Notes: generated by a model not told the origin, from the sequence alone. Positions 25,372-35,203 are shown, numbered from the stretch's first letter. The stretch is DNA of 64,000 nt from Celeribacter indicus (GCF_000819565.1 NZ_CP004393.1:785001-849000); one strand, 5' to 3'. Translations and numbers: made by a program.

Positions 25372-26514
25372 ATGACCGACCTGATCCTGACGAATGCCCG
25401 GATCGTTCTCGACAGCGAGCTTATCCATGGCAGCCTGCATGTGAAAAGGGGCAGAATCGCGGATGTGGGCACCGGGCGGATTTCCGGCCCCTCCGCCGTG
25501 GATTGCGCCGGCGACCTGCTCATTCCGGGCCTCATCGAATTGCACACCGACAATCTCGAACGCCATATCGAGCCGCGCCCGAAGGTGGACTGGCCGCACA
25601 GGGCGGCGATCCTCGCCCATGATGCCGAACTCGCCTCGGTCGGCATCACCACGGTCTTCGACGCGCTGCGCGTGGGCTCGATCCACACCGTCGGCGATGC
25701 GGGTTATCGCAAATACGCCCGCGCGCTGTCGCGCGAGATCATGGGCCTGCGCGATCTAGGCGCGCTGCGGATCAGCCATTTCCTGCACCTGCGCGCCGAG
25801 CTCTGTTCCGAAACGCTCGAGGAGGAGATGGCCGAGTTCGGCCCCGAGGACCGCGTCGGCCTCGTGTCGCTCATGGATCACACGCCCGGACAGCGGCAAT
25901 TCCGCGACCTGTCTAAGCTCCGGAATTACGTGCAGAAGAAACGCGGCATGACCGACAGCCAGTTCGACGATCACGTGAACCATCTCTACGACCTGCGCGA
26001 TCGCTATGCCGCGCGGCATGAAACCGTCGCCGTGGCGGAGGCGCGGCGCTATGGCGCGGTGCTCGCCTCCCATGACGACACCACGGCCGACCATGTCGAG
26101 GTGTCGCGCCGGCATGGCGTGCGCGTCGCGGAATTCCCCACCACCGTGGAGGCCGCGCAGGGCTGCAAGCTGCATGGCATCGCGGCGATGATGGGGGCGC
26201 CGAACCTGATCCGGGGCGGGTCGCATTCCGGCAACGTGGCGGCGCATGAGCTGGCGGAGCGCGGGCTGCTCGACATCCTGTCCTCCGACTACGTGCCCTC
26301 CGCCCTGATGAGCGCGGCCTTCCTGCTGGCCGATCTCTGGGACGACCTGCCGCGCGCGGTCGCGACGGTCACGCGCAACCCGGCGGAGGCGGTCGGTCTC
26401 GACGACCGGGGCCGGATCGCGCCCGGCCTCCATGCCGATCTCGTGCGGGTGACGCGCATCGACGGAATGCCGGTGATCCGCGGGGTCTGGGCGCATGGCC
26501 GCCAAGTCGCATGA
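25372..26514 (+). CDS. phnM: Alpha-D-ribose 1-methylphosphonate 5-triphosphate diphosphatase
   Basis: A 380-residue PhnM, an amidohydrolase that converts ribose 1-alkylphosphonate 5-triphosphate to the 5-phosphate. Canonical motifs are LIPGLIELHTDNLERHIEPR, VSLMDHTPGQRQFRD, LASHDDTT, GAPNLIRGGSHSGN and LSSDYVPSALM. It starts at MTDLILTNA; an upstream TTG in frame is less likely. It is closer to the classical family than the paralogue at 15986. It closes the phosphonate locus and converges on glpK. Confidence 0.95.
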   Translation: MTDLILTNARIVLDSELIHGSLHVKRGRIADVGTGRISGPSAVDCAGDLLIPGLIELHTDNLERHIEPRPKVDWPHRAAILAHDAELASVGITTVFDALRVGSIHTVGDAGYRKYARALSREIMGLRDLGALRISHFLHLRAELCSETLEEEMAEFGPEDRVGLVSLMDHTPGQRQFRDLSKLRNYVQKKRGMTDSQFDDHVNHLYDLRDRYAARHETVAVAEARRYGAVLASHDDTTADHVEVSRRHGVRVAEFPTTVEAAQGCKLHGIAAMMGAPNLIRGGSHSGNVAAHELAERGLLDILSSDYVPSALMSAAFLLADLWDDLPRAVATVTRNPAEAVGLDDRGRIAPGLHADLVRVTRIDGMPVIRGVWAHGRQVA

Positions 26515-26556
26515 CGCCGCGACCGGGGCAGGGGCGGGGCGTGCGGGCTGCTTCCT

Positions 26557-28059
26557 TCACCCGGCGAAGGTGATCGTCGCCTCGATCGCCCGCTTCCACG
26601 CGGCGTATTTTCGCGCCCTGTCGGGCTCCGGCATGGCGGGGGTGAAATCCGCATCCTTCTGCCAGCGCGCGGCAAAGGCCTCCCTGTCCGGCAGGACGCC
26701 GGCCTTCTGCCCGGCGAGCCAGGCGGCCCCCATCGCGGTCGTCTCGAGGACCTTCGGCCGTTCGACCGGCTGGTCGAGGATGTCGGAGAGGAACTGCATC
26801 GCCCAGTCCGAGGCGCTCATCCCGCCATCGACCCGGAGCGTCTCCATCCGCACCGTGCCGCGGGCGGCCTCCCAGTCGGCCTGCATCGCCTCGATCAGGT
26901 CGCGGGTCTGGTAGCCCACGCTCTCGAGCGCGGCACGGGCGAATTCCCGCGGCCCGGAATTGCGCGTCAGCCCGTAGATCGCGCCGCGGCAGTCCGCGTT
27001 CCAGTAGGGCGCGCCGAGCCCGGTGAAGGCGGGCACGAGGACAAGCTCCTGTGTCGCATCGGCCCGGTGCGCGAGGGGCTGGGTCTCGGCGGCGTTGCGG
27101 ATGATCTCCAGCCCGTCGCGCAGCCATTGCACCACGGCCCCCGCGACGAAGATCGAGCCTTCGAGCGCATAGGTGGTCTCGCCCCCGATCCGATAGGCGA
27201 TGGTCGTGAGCAGGCGGTTTTGCGACATGACCGGCGTATCGCCCGTGTTCAGGAGCGCGAAACAGCCCGTCCCGTAGGTCGATTTCACCATGCCCGGCGT
27301 GAAACAGGCCTGGCCGATCGTCGCCGCCTGCTGATCGCCCGCGATGCCCAGGATCGGGATCGGGCGCCCGAAGAGATCGGCCCGCGCCTCCCCGAAGTGC
27401 GCGTCGCAGTCGCGCACCTCGGGGAGCATGTCCATCGGAATGCCGAGCCTTTCGCAGATCTCGTCGCACCAGCATTGCGCGCGAATGTCGTAGAGCATCG
27501 TGCGGGCGGCATTGGTCACGTCGGTGGCATGGACTTTCCCGCCCGTGAGGCGCCAGACCAGCCAGCTGTCCACCGTGCCGAAGGCAAGCTCTCCCGCCTC
27601 CGCCCGCGCCCGCACGCCGTCCACATTCTCGAGGATCCAGGCGAGTTTCGTCGCGGAGAAATAGGGATCGAGCAGGAGGCCGGTCTTTTCCGTCACCACG
27701 TCCTCGAAGCCCTCCGCCTTCAGCCGCCGGCACATCTCGGAGGTGCGCCGGTCCTGCCAGACGATCGCATTGTAGACCGGCTTGCCGGTCCTGCGGTCCC
27801 AGACCACCGTGGTCTCGCGCTGGTTGGTGATGCCGATCGCCGCGATCCCTGCCGCATCCGTGCCCGCCTTCTCGATCGCCGCGCGACAGGTCGCCGCCGT
27901 CGTCGACCAGAGGTCGGAGGCGTCATGCTCGACCCAGCCGCTTTGCGGAAAATGCTGCGCGAATTCCGCCTGTGCCGAGGCGGCGACGGAGAAGCTGTCG
28001 TCGAACAGCATCGCACGGGTCGAGGTGGTGCCCTGGTCGATGGCGAGAATATGGGTCAC
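26557..28059 (-). CDS. glpK: Glycerol kinase
   Basis: A 500-residue FGGY kinase that makes sn-glycerol 3-phosphate from glycerol and ATP. The N-terminal phosphate loop is [14 protein letters not shown]; later signatures are [35 protein letters not shown] and [10 protein letters not shown]. The GTG start (28059) follows GGGAGGACAAC and overlaps the stop of the small upstream gene by 4 nt. It forms an operon glpD, small ORF, glpK on the minus strand. Confidence 0.97.
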   Translation of the reverse strand: MTHILAIDQGTTSTRAMLFDDSFSVAASAQAEFAQHFPQSGWVEHDASDLWSTTAATCRAAIEKAGTDAAGIAAIGITNQRETTVVWDRRTGKPVYNAIVWQDRRTSEMCRRLKAEGFEDVVTEKTGLLLDPYFSATKLAWILENVDGVRARAEAGELAFGTVDSWLVWRLTGGKVHATDVTNAARTMLYDIRAQCWCDEICERLGIPMDMLPEVRDCDAHFGEARADLFGRPIPILGIAGDQQAATIGQACFTPGMVKSTYGTGCFALLNTGDTPVMSQNRLLTTIAYRIGGETTYALEGSIFVAGAVVQWLRDGLEIIRNAAETQPLAHRADATQELVLVPAFTGLGAPYWNADCRGAIYGLTRNSGPREFARAALESVGYQTRDLIEAMQADWEAARGTVRMETLRVDGGMSASDWAMQFLSDILDQPVERPKVLETTAMGAAWLAGQKAGVLPDREAFAARWQKDADFTPAMPEPDRARKYAAWKRAIEATITFAG

Positions 28060-28298
28060 GTTGTCCTCCCGCTTGCCTGCTTCCTGTAGAGACGCCCGCC
28101 CCTCGTCTTGCGCCCGGTGTCCTCGATGCCGGGAAAGGCGCCGGCGCGCACCCCGCGCAGGACTGCGTTGCCGAGCCGGACCTTTTCCCCGATGGAGAGG
28201 TCGTTCCATCGCGCTCCGACCGCCTCCGACAGGTGAAACGTTCCCTCGGGCTGCGCGTCGAGCGCGTCCCGGATCATCCTTTGCCGTTCCGGTGTCAT
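28056..28298 (-). CDS. Small DUF1413-like protein
   Basis: An 80-residue protein with the pattern [20 protein letters not shown] followed by GAFPGIE and a C-terminal YRK, like DUF1413-type proteins. It lies 46 nt after glpD and overlaps glpK (GTGA), so it is translated with the glycerol genes. No function is known to me; it could be a small regulator or nucleic-acid-binding protein. Confidence 0.78.
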   Translation of the reverse strand: MTPERQRMIRDALDAQPEGTFHLSEAVGARWNDLSIGEKVRLGNAVLRGVRAGAFPGIEDTGRKTRGGRLYRKQASGRTT

Positions 28299-28344
28299 TC
28301 GGTTCCTCTCCCGTGTTTGCCCTTCGCCGCCGCGCCCGCGACGC

Positions 28345-29940
28345 TCATTCCGCGGCCTCCTCCGCGCGCCGTTCGGCCGTCATCCAGCGGTCCAGCGCGG
28401 CAACCTGTGCCGGGTCGAGCCGCAGGCCGAGTTTCGTGCGCCGCCAGACGACGTCTTCCGCCCGCCGGGCGAATTCGTGGCGCATCAGCCAGCGCACCTC
28501 CGCCTCCGTCAGCGTCGCGCCGAAGGCCTCGCCCAGTTCCCCGGCCGTCGCGGCCGTGCCGAGGATCAGCACCGCCTCGGTCCCGTAGCTGCGCACGAGC
28601 CGCCATGCCCATGCCTCCGTCAGGAACGGAAAGCGACCCCGGAGATCCGTCACCAGCGCCGCGGCCCCGTCCACCGGGAAATCCCCGCCCGCAAGCGGTG
28701 CCCCGGCGGTCCAGGGGCCGCGGGTGACGGTCAGGTGCGTCCCGATCTTCTCCAGCGCGGCCTCCGCGAGGCGGCGATAGGTGGTGATCTTGCCGCCGAA
28801 GACATTGAGCAGCGGAGCGCCGTCCCCGGCGGCGAATTTCAGCGTGTAGTCCCGCGTCGCCGCCGTGTTGGACGCCGCACCCTCGTCATGGAGCGGGCGC
28901 ACCCCGGAATAGGTCCAGACGATGTCCGCCTCCGTGACGGGCGTCCTGAAATACCGGTTGGCGAAATCAAGGAGATAGCGCTGCTCCTCCGGCGTGCAGA
29001 CCGGCGGCTGCGACGGGGCCGGATGATCCGCCTCGGTCGTGCCGATCAGGGTGAAGTCGCCCTCGTAGGGGATCGCGAAGATGATGCGCCCGTCGGTGCC
29101 CTGGAAGAAATAGCACTTGTCGTGATCGTAGAGGCGCCGGGTGACGATATGGCTGCCGCGCACGAGGCGCACGCCCTCGCGGGAGGGCAGGTCGATCCTG
29201 TCATGCAGGATCTCTCCGACCCAGGGCCCGCCGGCGTTCACGAGCAGGCGCGCGGAATGCGTCGCCGTCCCGCCGGTCTCCATGTCTTCCGTCTCGATCC
29301 GCCACAGCGCGCCCTCGCGGGCCGCGCGGACGACCTTCGTGCGCGTGAGGATCGCCGCGCCGCGCGCCGCGGCGTCGCGGGCGTTGAGCGCGACGAGGCG
29401 CGAATCCTGCACCCAGCAGTCGGAATATTCGTAAGCCCGTTCGAACCGCTCCTGAAGCGGCGCGCCCTCCGGCGTGCCTGCGAGAGAGAGGGTCTGCGTG
29501 CCGGGCAGGATCTTCCGCCCGCCCAGCGTGTCGTAGAGGAAAAGCCCGAGGCGGATGAGCCAGGCCGGCCGCTGTCCCCTGAGCCAGGGCATCGTCAGGC
29601 CAAGCAGGCGCGAGGTGGGGGTGGTGCTCTCGAAGCGCATGTCCTCGTGATAGGGCAGGACAAAGCGCATGGGCCAACTGATATGCGGCATGGCGCGCAG
29701 CAGAACCTCGCGTTCCTTCAGCGCCTCGTGGACCAGCCGCAGCTCGAAATATTCGAGGTAGCGCAGCCCGCCGTGAAAGAGCTTCGTGGAGGCGGAGGAG
29801 GTCGCGGAGGCGAGATCTCCCATCTCCGCGAGGGTCACGGACAGACCGCGCCCCGCCGCGTCGCGCGCGATGCCGCAGCCATTGATGCCGCCGCCGATGA
29901 TGAACAGGTCTGAAATGCCGGTGCCGTCGATCTCGGCCAT
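28345..29940 (-). CDS. glpD: Aerobic glycerol-3-phosphate dehydrogenase
   Basis: A 531-residue FAD enzyme that oxidises sn-glycerol 3-phosphate to dihydroxyacetone phosphate and feeds electrons to quinone at the membrane. The Rossmann FAD loop is LFIIGGGINGCGIARDAAGR, with ATSSASTKLFHGGLRYLE just after it. GTTEADH and YSGVRPLHDEG are also typical. It is the first gene of the glpD-DUF1413-like-glpK operon. Confidence 0.97.
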   Translation of the reverse strand: MAEIDGTGISDLFIIGGGINGCGIARDAAGRGLSVTLAEMGDLASATSSASTKLFHGGLRYLEYFELRLVHEALKEREVLLRAMPHISWPMRFVLPYHEDMRFESTTPTSRLLGLTMPWLRGQRPAWLIRLGLFLYDTLGGRKILPGTQTLSLAGTPEGAPLQERFERAYEYSDCWVQDSRLVALNARDAAARGAAILTRTKVVRAAREGALWRIETEDMETGGTATHSARLLVNAGGPWVGEILHDRIDLPSREGVRLVRGSHIVTRRLYDHDKCYFFQGTDGRIIFAIPYEGDFTLIGTTEADHPAPSQPPVCTPEEQRYLLDFANRYFRTPVTEADIVWTYSGVRPLHDEGAASNTAATRDYTLKFAAGDGAPLLNVFGGKITTYRRLAEAALEKIGTHLTVTRGPWTAGAPLAGGDFPVDGAAALVTDLRGRFPFLTEAWAWRLVRSYGTEAVLILGTAATAGELGEAFGATLTEAEVRWLMRHEFARRAEDVVWRRTKLGLRLDPAQVAALDRWMTAERRAEEAAE

Positions 29941-30249
29941 GCCGCCTCCCGGAAAACCGCCCCGACCCTAGCCCGCAAGGCCCCGGACCCGCAAGCGGCG
30001 GCGTTGGGTCGCCTTCGTCTTGCGTCCTGTGCGGGCGGGATCATCCCGCGCGCCCTGCTCGACCTATGGCCGCGGGCGGAAAAATCAAATCTCTTTCGGC
30101 AGAAAGGGGGCGGCGCGAGGGACGCACCCTGCGCCGCGGCCGCCGTCAGCCGCAGGACACCGCCCTGCGCCCCCTGCGGCACGCGCGTCCGGTGATCCCG
30201 CTGGCGAAGGCCGGCGGAGGGCCGACCGAACGCCGCGGCGGGGCGGGGG
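29941..30249. other. Intergenic region upstream of glpD, no gene seen
   Basis: 309 bp between the glpD start and the DUF2218 gene end. It must hold the glp operon promoter, but I see no convincing -35/-10 pair, operator or conserved ORF; several short GC-rich dyads are present without a T-tract. Confidence 0.5.
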
Positions 30250-30531
30250 TCAGGACCAGTCCATCCCCTTGAACTCCTCGCGGAACGCGAAGCGTTCGAG
30301 ATGATTGTCGACGATCGCCTTTGCGCGGACCAGCCCCTCTTCGTCCTCCGCAGTGACGTCGAAGACGAGCGCATCGGGATGCGCCACGCCCGTCGCGGGA
30401 CCGACGGGGAGCGGGAAGTGGGCGGTGTTCCCCTCTTCCTTCACGTCGAGCTTGTGGCCGAAGTGCTTCGCGAGCTGGGTGAGATATTTCTGGGCGTTTT
30501 CGGTCTGGAAACGACCGGTCGAGCTGAGCAT
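30250..30531 (-). CDS. DUF2218 domain protein
   Basis: A 93-residue small protein of the DUF2218 family: MLSSTGRFQTENAQKYLTQL at the start, then KHFGHKLDV and VVDNHLERFAFRE-like C-terminal residues (AKAIVDNHLERFA). Members are commonly encoded beside iron-siderophore transport genes, and here it is divergent from such an importer with 117 bp between. The biochemical role is unknown; iron-linked expression is likely. Confidence 0.85.
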   Translation of the reverse strand: MLSSTGRFQTENAQKYLTQLAKHFGHKLDVKEEGNTAHFPLPVGPATGVAHPDALVFDVTAEDEEGLVRAKAIVDNHLERFAFREEFKGMDWS

Positions 30532-30648
30532 GCGGTTCTCCAATCTTTCTTGCGGGAATACAGGCTGGACCTGTCCGCGTCTATATCTTATCGAAATACT
30601 CGGATTGTTGAACCGATTACAGCACCGCATCAGATCCGGGAGTTCCTG

Positions 30649-31554
30649 ATGAAACGCATTCTCGCCAGCGCCTTCTGCGCCGCCACCTTCCTCCTGCCCG
30701 CCGCGACCGCCTTCGCGGATCCGGTTACCGTCGCGACCGCCGCGGGCGAGGTCCGGCTCGACAGCCGCCCGGAGCGGGTGGCGGTCTACGACATGGCCGC
30801 GCTCGACACGCTCGATGCGCTCGGGGTCGGGGCGGTCGCCGGGGCGACGAACGACACGTTCCTGCCCTATCTGGAGAAATACGAGGGCGACCTCGGCACG
30901 CTGTTCGAGCCGGATCTCGAGGCGCTGAACGCGCTTGCCCCGGATCTCGTGATCGCCGGCGGCCGCTCCGGCCCCCAGATCGGCGCGCTGTCGCGCATCG
31001 CGCCCACGATCGACATGACCATCGGCACCGACATCGTCGGCGACGCGAAGGCGCGGCTCGCAGCCTATGGCACGCTCTTCGGCCGGGAGGCGGAGGCCGA
31101 GGCGCTCGGCCGGGAGCTCGACGCCCGGCTCGAGGCGGCGCGGAGCGCGATCGCGGGCAAGGGGACCGGCCTCGTCATCCTCACCAACGGCCCGAAGATC
31201 TCCGCCTATGGCGCGGGCAGCCGCTTCGGCTGGCTCCACGAGTCGCTCGGACTGCCGCAGGCCGCGGAGGATCTGGACGCGGAAGCGAACCACGGAGAGG
31301 CCGTCTCCTTCGAATTCATCCGCAAGACCGATCCGGACTGGCTCCTGGTGATCGACCGGGTCGCCGCCATCGGTGCGGAGGGGGCGGGGGCCGCGGCCAC
31401 GCTCGACAATCCGCTCGTGGCCGATACGACGGCCTGGAAAAACGGCCAGGTCGTCTATCTGAACGCCGGCGAACTGTATATCGCGGGCGGCGGCTATACC
31501 TCGCTGACGCATACGCTCGATCTCATCGCGGACGCCTTCGGCGACGGCGCCTGA
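30649..31554 (+). CDS. Siderophore ABC transporter substrate-binding protein
   Basis: A 301-residue periplasmic protein with a signal peptide (MKRILASAFCAATFLLPAAT). It has the helical-backbone FepB/FatB-type layout: SRPERVAVYDMAALDTLDALG, then LAPDLVIAGGRSG, and a C-terminal AGGGYTSLTHTLDLIADAF. It resembles the petrobactin/catechol-siderophore binding proteins YclQ and FatB. It heads a four-gene operon with two permeases and an ATPase, all overlapping or abutting. Confidence 0.92.
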   Translation: MKRILASAFCAATFLLPAATAFADPVTVATAAGEVRLDSRPERVAVYDMAALDTLDALGVGAVAGATNDTFLPYLEKYEGDLGTLFEPDLEALNALAPDLVIAGGRSGPQIGALSRIAPTIDMTIGTDIVGDAKARLAAYGTLFGREAEAEALGRELDARLEAARSAIAGKGTGLVILTNGPKISAYGAGSRFGWLHESLGLPQAAEDLDAEANHGEAVSFEFIRKTDPDWLLVIDRVAAIGAEGAGAAATLDNPLVADTTAWKNGQVVYLNAGELYIAGGGYTSLTHTLDLIADAFGDGA

Positions 31555-32477
31555 TGATCCGGGAGCGCGTCCTTCCGGCCTCGCTCCTGGCGGGGCTGAT
31601 CCTCGCGAGCCTGCTCACGGGGGTCGCCTCGCTGTCGGGGGACGGGCTGTTCCTGCTGTCGGTGAGCCGGCTGCCGCGCACGCTCGCCGCGCTGCTCGCC
31701 GGCGCCTCCCTCGCGATCTCCGGTGTCATCATGCAGATGCTCGTGCGCAACCGTTTCGTGGAGCCCGCCACCGCCGGAACGGGAGAGGCGGCGGGGCTCG
31801 GGCTCGTCGCCGTCACGCTGCTCGCCCCCGGCGCGGCGATCTGGGTCAAGATGGCCGCCGCCACTTTCGGCGCGCTCCTCGGCACCGGTCTCTTCCTCGC
31901 GCTCGTCCAGCGCCTGCCGCGGCGCGATCCGCTGCTCGTGCCGCTCACCGGCATCGTCTATGGCGGCATCCTCGGCGCCGTCGCGACCTTCGTCACCTTC
32001 GAACGCGACCTGCTGCAATATATCGGCGTCTGGATGTCGGGAGAGTTCTCCGGCGTCATGCTCGGGCGCTACGAATTCCTCTGGATCGCCGGCGCCCTCG
32101 GCGTGCTCGCCTATCTCTATGCCGACCGCTTCACCATCGTCGGCATGGGGGAGGAGACCGCGACCGGCCTCGGCCTCGACTATCGCGCGGTAATGGCGCT
32201 CGGGCTGCTCATCGTCTCGGTCACCACCGCCGTGACGGTGGTCAGCGTCGGCATGATCCCCTTCGTCGGGCTCGTCGTCCCCAATATCGTCGCGCGGCTC
32301 CACGGCGAGAACCTGCGCCGCACCCTGCCGCTCGTCGCCTTTTCCGGCGGCGCGCTGGTGCTCGCCTGCGACATCCTCGGGCGGGTGATCCGCTATCCCT
32401 ACGAAATTCCCGTCGGCACGGTGCTGGGCGTGCTCGGTGCGGGGCTTTTCCTGTGGTTGCTCCATGCCCGTCGCTAG
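31554..32477 (+). CDS. Iron-siderophore ABC transporter permease (first)
   Basis: A 307-residue FecCD-family inner-membrane permease with eight or more transmembrane segments. Family runs: RLPRTLAALLAGASLAISGV, LVRNRFVEPATAGTGEAAG and IPFVGLVVPNIVARL. The start overlaps the binding-protein stop by one base and the end overlaps the next permease by 14 nt. It pairs with the second permease to form the channel. Confidence 0.93.
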   Translation: MIRERVLPASLLAGLILASLLTGVASLSGDGLFLLSVSRLPRTLAALLAGASLAISGVIMQMLVRNRFVEPATAGTGEAAGLGLVAVTLLAPGAAIWVKMAAATFGALLGTGLFLALVQRLPRRDPLLVPLTGIVYGGILGAVATFVTFERDLLQYIGVWMSGEFSGVMLGRYEFLWIAGALGVLAYLYADRFTIVGMGEETATGLGLDYRAVMALGLLIVSVTTAVTVVSVGMIPFVGLVVPNIVARLHGENLRRTLPLVAFSGGALVLACDILGRVIRYPYEIPVGTVLGVLGAGLFLWLLHARR

Positions 32478-33408
32478 CCGTCCGCTCATCCTCACGGGTC
32501 TGGTGACGCTGCTCGCCGCGGGCGCCTTCATGACGCTCGGGGCGCGGGGCAACTGGGATTTCGTCCTGACCTTCCGCGGCGGCAAACTGCTCGCCCTCGT
32601 CACCGTCGCCGTCGCGGTCGCGCTCTCCACCGTGGTCTTCCAGACCCTGACGGCGAACCGCATCCTCACACCCTCGATCATGGGCTTCGACGCGCTCTAC
32701 CTGCTGCTCCAGACCCTGCTCGTGTTCTCGCTCACCGGCGCGGGCTACGCCGGCCTGCCGCCGCTCGCCAAGTTCGCCGCCGAGGTGGTCCTGATGCTCG
32801 GCGCCTCGCTCGCGCTGTTCGGCATGGTGTTGCGCGACGCGCGCGACCTGTCGCGTCTCGTGCTCACGGGGATCATCTTCGGCGTGCTGTTCCGCTCCCT
32901 CACCGGGCTTCTGAACCGGATGATCGACCCGTCGGAATATTCCGTCGTCCAGTCGGCGAGCTTCGCGCGGTTCACCTCGGCCGATCCGTCGCTGACCTGG
33001 ATCGCCGCACTCGTCACCGCAGGATGCGGCCTGCTGCTTTTCGTCCGCGCGCGACGGCTCGACGTGCTGGCGCTCGGCCGCGACAGCGCGGTCTCCCTCG
33101 GGCTCGACCATGCCGGCGAGACCCGTGTGCTGCTCGTGGTCGTCGCGCTGCTCGTCTCCGTCTCGACCGCCCTCGTGGGGCCGGTGATCTTCTTCGGCCT
33201 CCTCGTCTCCGCGCTCACCTATCGCCTCGCCGGAACCTGGCGACACCGGGTGCTCCTGCCGCTCTCCTGCCTCGTGTCCGCCGCGATGCTGATCCTCGGC
33301 CAGACCCTGTTCGAGCGTGTCCTGTCGCTGCAAACCTCGGTTTCCGTGGTGATCGAGGCGCTGGGCGGACTGCTTTTCCTCATGCTCATCCTCAAGGGAC
33401 GCACCTGA
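32464..33408 (+). CDS. Iron-siderophore ABC transporter permease (second)
   Basis: A 314-residue FecCD-family permease. The start MPVASRPLIL (32464) lies inside the end of the preceding gene; a longer frame exists but would increase the overlap. Conserved stretches include LTANRILTPSIMGFDALYLL, SLGLDHAGE and GPVIFFGLLVSALTY. It is coupled by a 1-nt overlap to the ATPase gene. Confidence 0.92.
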   Translation: MPVASRPLILTGLVTLLAAGAFMTLGARGNWDFVLTFRGGKLLALVTVAVAVALSTVVFQTLTANRILTPSIMGFDALYLLLQTLLVFSLTGAGYAGLPPLAKFAAEVVLMLGASLALFGMVLRDARDLSRLVLTGIIFGVLFRSLTGLLNRMIDPSEYSVVQSASFARFTSADPSLTWIAALVTAGCGLLLFVRARRLDVLALGRDSAVSLGLDHAGETRVLLVVVALLVSVSTALVGPVIFFGLLVSALTYRLAGTWRHRVLLPLSCLVSAAMLILGQTLFERVLSLQTSVSVVIEALGGLLFLMLILKGRT

Positions 33409-34160
33409 TGATCGACACGCGCAACCTCTGCGTCTCGCTCGGCGGCACGCCTGTTCTCCACGATATCTCCGTGACGGTGCCCGCGGGCCGGCTCACCGCG
33501 CTGGTGGGACCGAACGGGGCGGGCAAGTCGACGCTGCTCGCCGCGCTCGGCCGGCTGGTCGAGCCCCGGCGCGGGGAGGTACGGCTGGAGGGCCGGCCCC
33601 TCGAAGACTGGCCGAAGGCGCAGGTCGCGCTCAAGCTCGCGATCCTGCGCCAGCACACGGCCATCGCGCCCCGGCTCACCGTGGAGGATCTGGTCGCCTT
33701 CGGCCGCTATCCACATTCTCACGGACGAATGACCGACGCCGACCGGGCGGAGGTCCGGCGTGCCATCCTGCGGCTCGACCTGGAGGATTTCGCCGGACGC
33801 TATCTCGACACGCTTTCCGGCGGCCAGCGGCAGCGGGCCCTGATCGCCATGACGCTGGCGCAGCAGACCGGCGCGATCCTGCTCGACGAGCCGCTGAACA
33901 ATCTCGACCTGGCCCATGCCCGGCGGGTGATGCGCATCGCACGGGAGGAGGCGGAGGCGGGCCGGACCGTCGTCGTCGTGCTGCACGACCTGACGGTCGC
34001 CGCGGCCTATGCCGACCATGTGGTCGCGATGAAGGCGGGGCGCGTCCAGGCCGTCGGCCCGGTCGGGGAGGTGCTGGCCTCCGGTCCCCTCTCCGAGCTC
34101 TACGATACCGAGGTCGAGGTGATCGAGACGGGCGGGCGCAGGATCGTCCTTCCGGTGTGA
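33408..34160 (+). CDS. Iron-siderophore ABC transporter ATP-binding protein
   Basis: A 250-residue FepC-type ATPase: Walker A GPNGAGKST, signature LSGGQRQRALIAMTLAQ, Walker B ILLDEPLNNLD, and the H-loop in VVLHDLTVAAAYAD. FGRYPHSHGRM is typical of the siderophore subfamily. It is the last gene of the importer operon. The outer-membrane TonB receptor is not in this window. Confidence 0.94.
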   Translation: MIDTRNLCVSLGGTPVLHDISVTVPAGRLTALVGPNGAGKSTLLAALGRLVEPRRGEVRLEGRPLEDWPKAQVALKLAILRQHTAIAPRLTVEDLVAFGRYPHSHGRMTDADRAEVRRAILRLDLEDFAGRYLDTLSGGQRQRALIAMTLAQQTGAILLDEPLNNLDLAHARRVMRIAREEAEAGRTVVVVLHDLTVAAAYADHVVAMKAGRVQAVGPVGEVLASGPLSELYDTEVEVIETGGRRIVLPV

Positions 34161-34227
34161 TGCGCCGCGCGCGGAGACGGCGGCGCGGCCGCTCCGAAAG
34201 GGGGCACAGGTTTTCTCGCGCGCACCG

Positions 34228-34252
34228 GGAACCGGCAGGGCCGGATGGCGTT
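34228..34252 (+). promoter_or_regulatory. EcfG-type (general stress) promoter upstream of the FNT gene
   Basis: GGAAC (34228-34232), exactly 16 nt, then CGTT (34249-34252): a perfect match to the alphaproteobacterial EcfG sigma-factor consensus. Transcription would start about 8 nt downstream, essentially at the ATG at 34261, so the message would be leaderless or translation could begin slightly later. Confidence 0.55.
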
Positions 34253-34260
34253 GAGCGCCC

Positions 34261-35169
34261 ATGCCAGAGAAACATGACGATCCGGCGTCCGATCCCCCGG
34301 AGGAACAGTCCGAAGCGGTGCAAAAACCATCCGAGGAACGGTCGGTCGCGAGCGCGGCGCGGCTGTCGGCCCGTCTCATCTATGAGGTGATCCGACGCGA
34401 CGGGGAGGCGGAACTGGGGCGGCCGGCGATCTCGCTGATCTGGTCGGGCCTCGCCGCCGGCATCCTCATCAGCTTCTCGGTCGTCGCGCAGGCGGTCCTG
34501 CATGCCTATCTGCCGGAGGCGGACTGGTCGATCCTCGTCGAGAGCCTCGGCTATTCCGTCGGTTTCATGATCGTGATCTTCGGACGGATGCAGCTGTTCA
34601 CCGAAAACACGATCACCACCGTCCTGCCGGTCGTGGCCGGACGCCTGCCGGGCCGCGTCCTGCGGATGCTGCGGCTCTGGGGGATCGTGCTCGGGGCGAA
34701 TATCCTCGGCACGACGCTCGCCTCCTTTGCCCTGAGCGTGCCGGGGGTGCTGCCCGCGGAGATCCTCGAGAGCGCTCTGGCAGTCTCGCGTCACGCGGTG
34801 GAAGGCGATGCGGGGGCGAATTTCCTGCGCGCCATGCCGGCCGGCGTCGTCATCGCCGCGCTCGTCTGGCTCCTGCCCGCGGTGCAGAGCAATTCCTTTT
34901 TCATCATACTGATGCTGACCTGGCTCATCGTGGTCGCGGGTTTCGCCCATGTGATCGCGGGCTCGGTGGAGGCGGGGCTCCTGGCCTGGAGCGGGGAGAT
35001 CACGCTCGCCGATGCCGTGCTCCGCTTCTTCCTGCCCGTGCTCGCGGGCAATGTGATCGGCGGGACGGCGATCTTCACGCTCACCACATGGGGCCAGGTG
35101 AAGAACGAGGTCGTCCATGAGGAGGACGAGCCGCAGACCTGGCCCCGCAGCCCCCGTGAGCGGCGGTGA
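34261..35169 (+). CDS. Formate/nitrite transporter family protein (YfdC-like)
   Basis: A 302-residue inner-membrane channel of the FNT family. A charged cytoplasmic N-terminus of about 55 residues precedes six transmembrane segments, with the family features GRMQLFTENTITTVLPVV and NVIGGTAIFTLTTWGQV. It resembles YfdC rather than true formate channels such as FocA. A perfect EcfG-type promoter directly upstream suggests expression in general stress. The substrate is unknown. Confidence 0.9.
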   Translation: MPEKHDDPASDPPEEQSEAVQKPSEERSVASAARLSARLIYEVIRRDGEAELGRPAISLIWSGLAAGILISFSVVAQAVLHAYLPEADWSILVESLGYSVGFMIVIFGRMQLFTENTITTVLPVVAGRLPGRVLRMLRLWGIVLGANILGTTLASFALSVPGVLPAEILESALAVSRHAVEGDAGANFLRAMPAGVVIAALVWLLPAVQSNSFFIILMLTWLIVVAGFAHVIAGSVEAGLLAWSGEITLADAVLRFFLPVLAGNVIGGTAIFTLTTWGQVKNEVVHEEDEPQTWPRSPRERR

Positions 35170-35203
35170 GAGCGCAGGCGGGGTGATGATCCGAGGCGGG
35201 ACC

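Noticed and set aside
30532..30648. Possible iron-responsive operator in the gap between DUF2218 and the siderophore importer
   Set aside because: Iron control is expected, but I could not match a Fur, RirA or Irr site with confidence.
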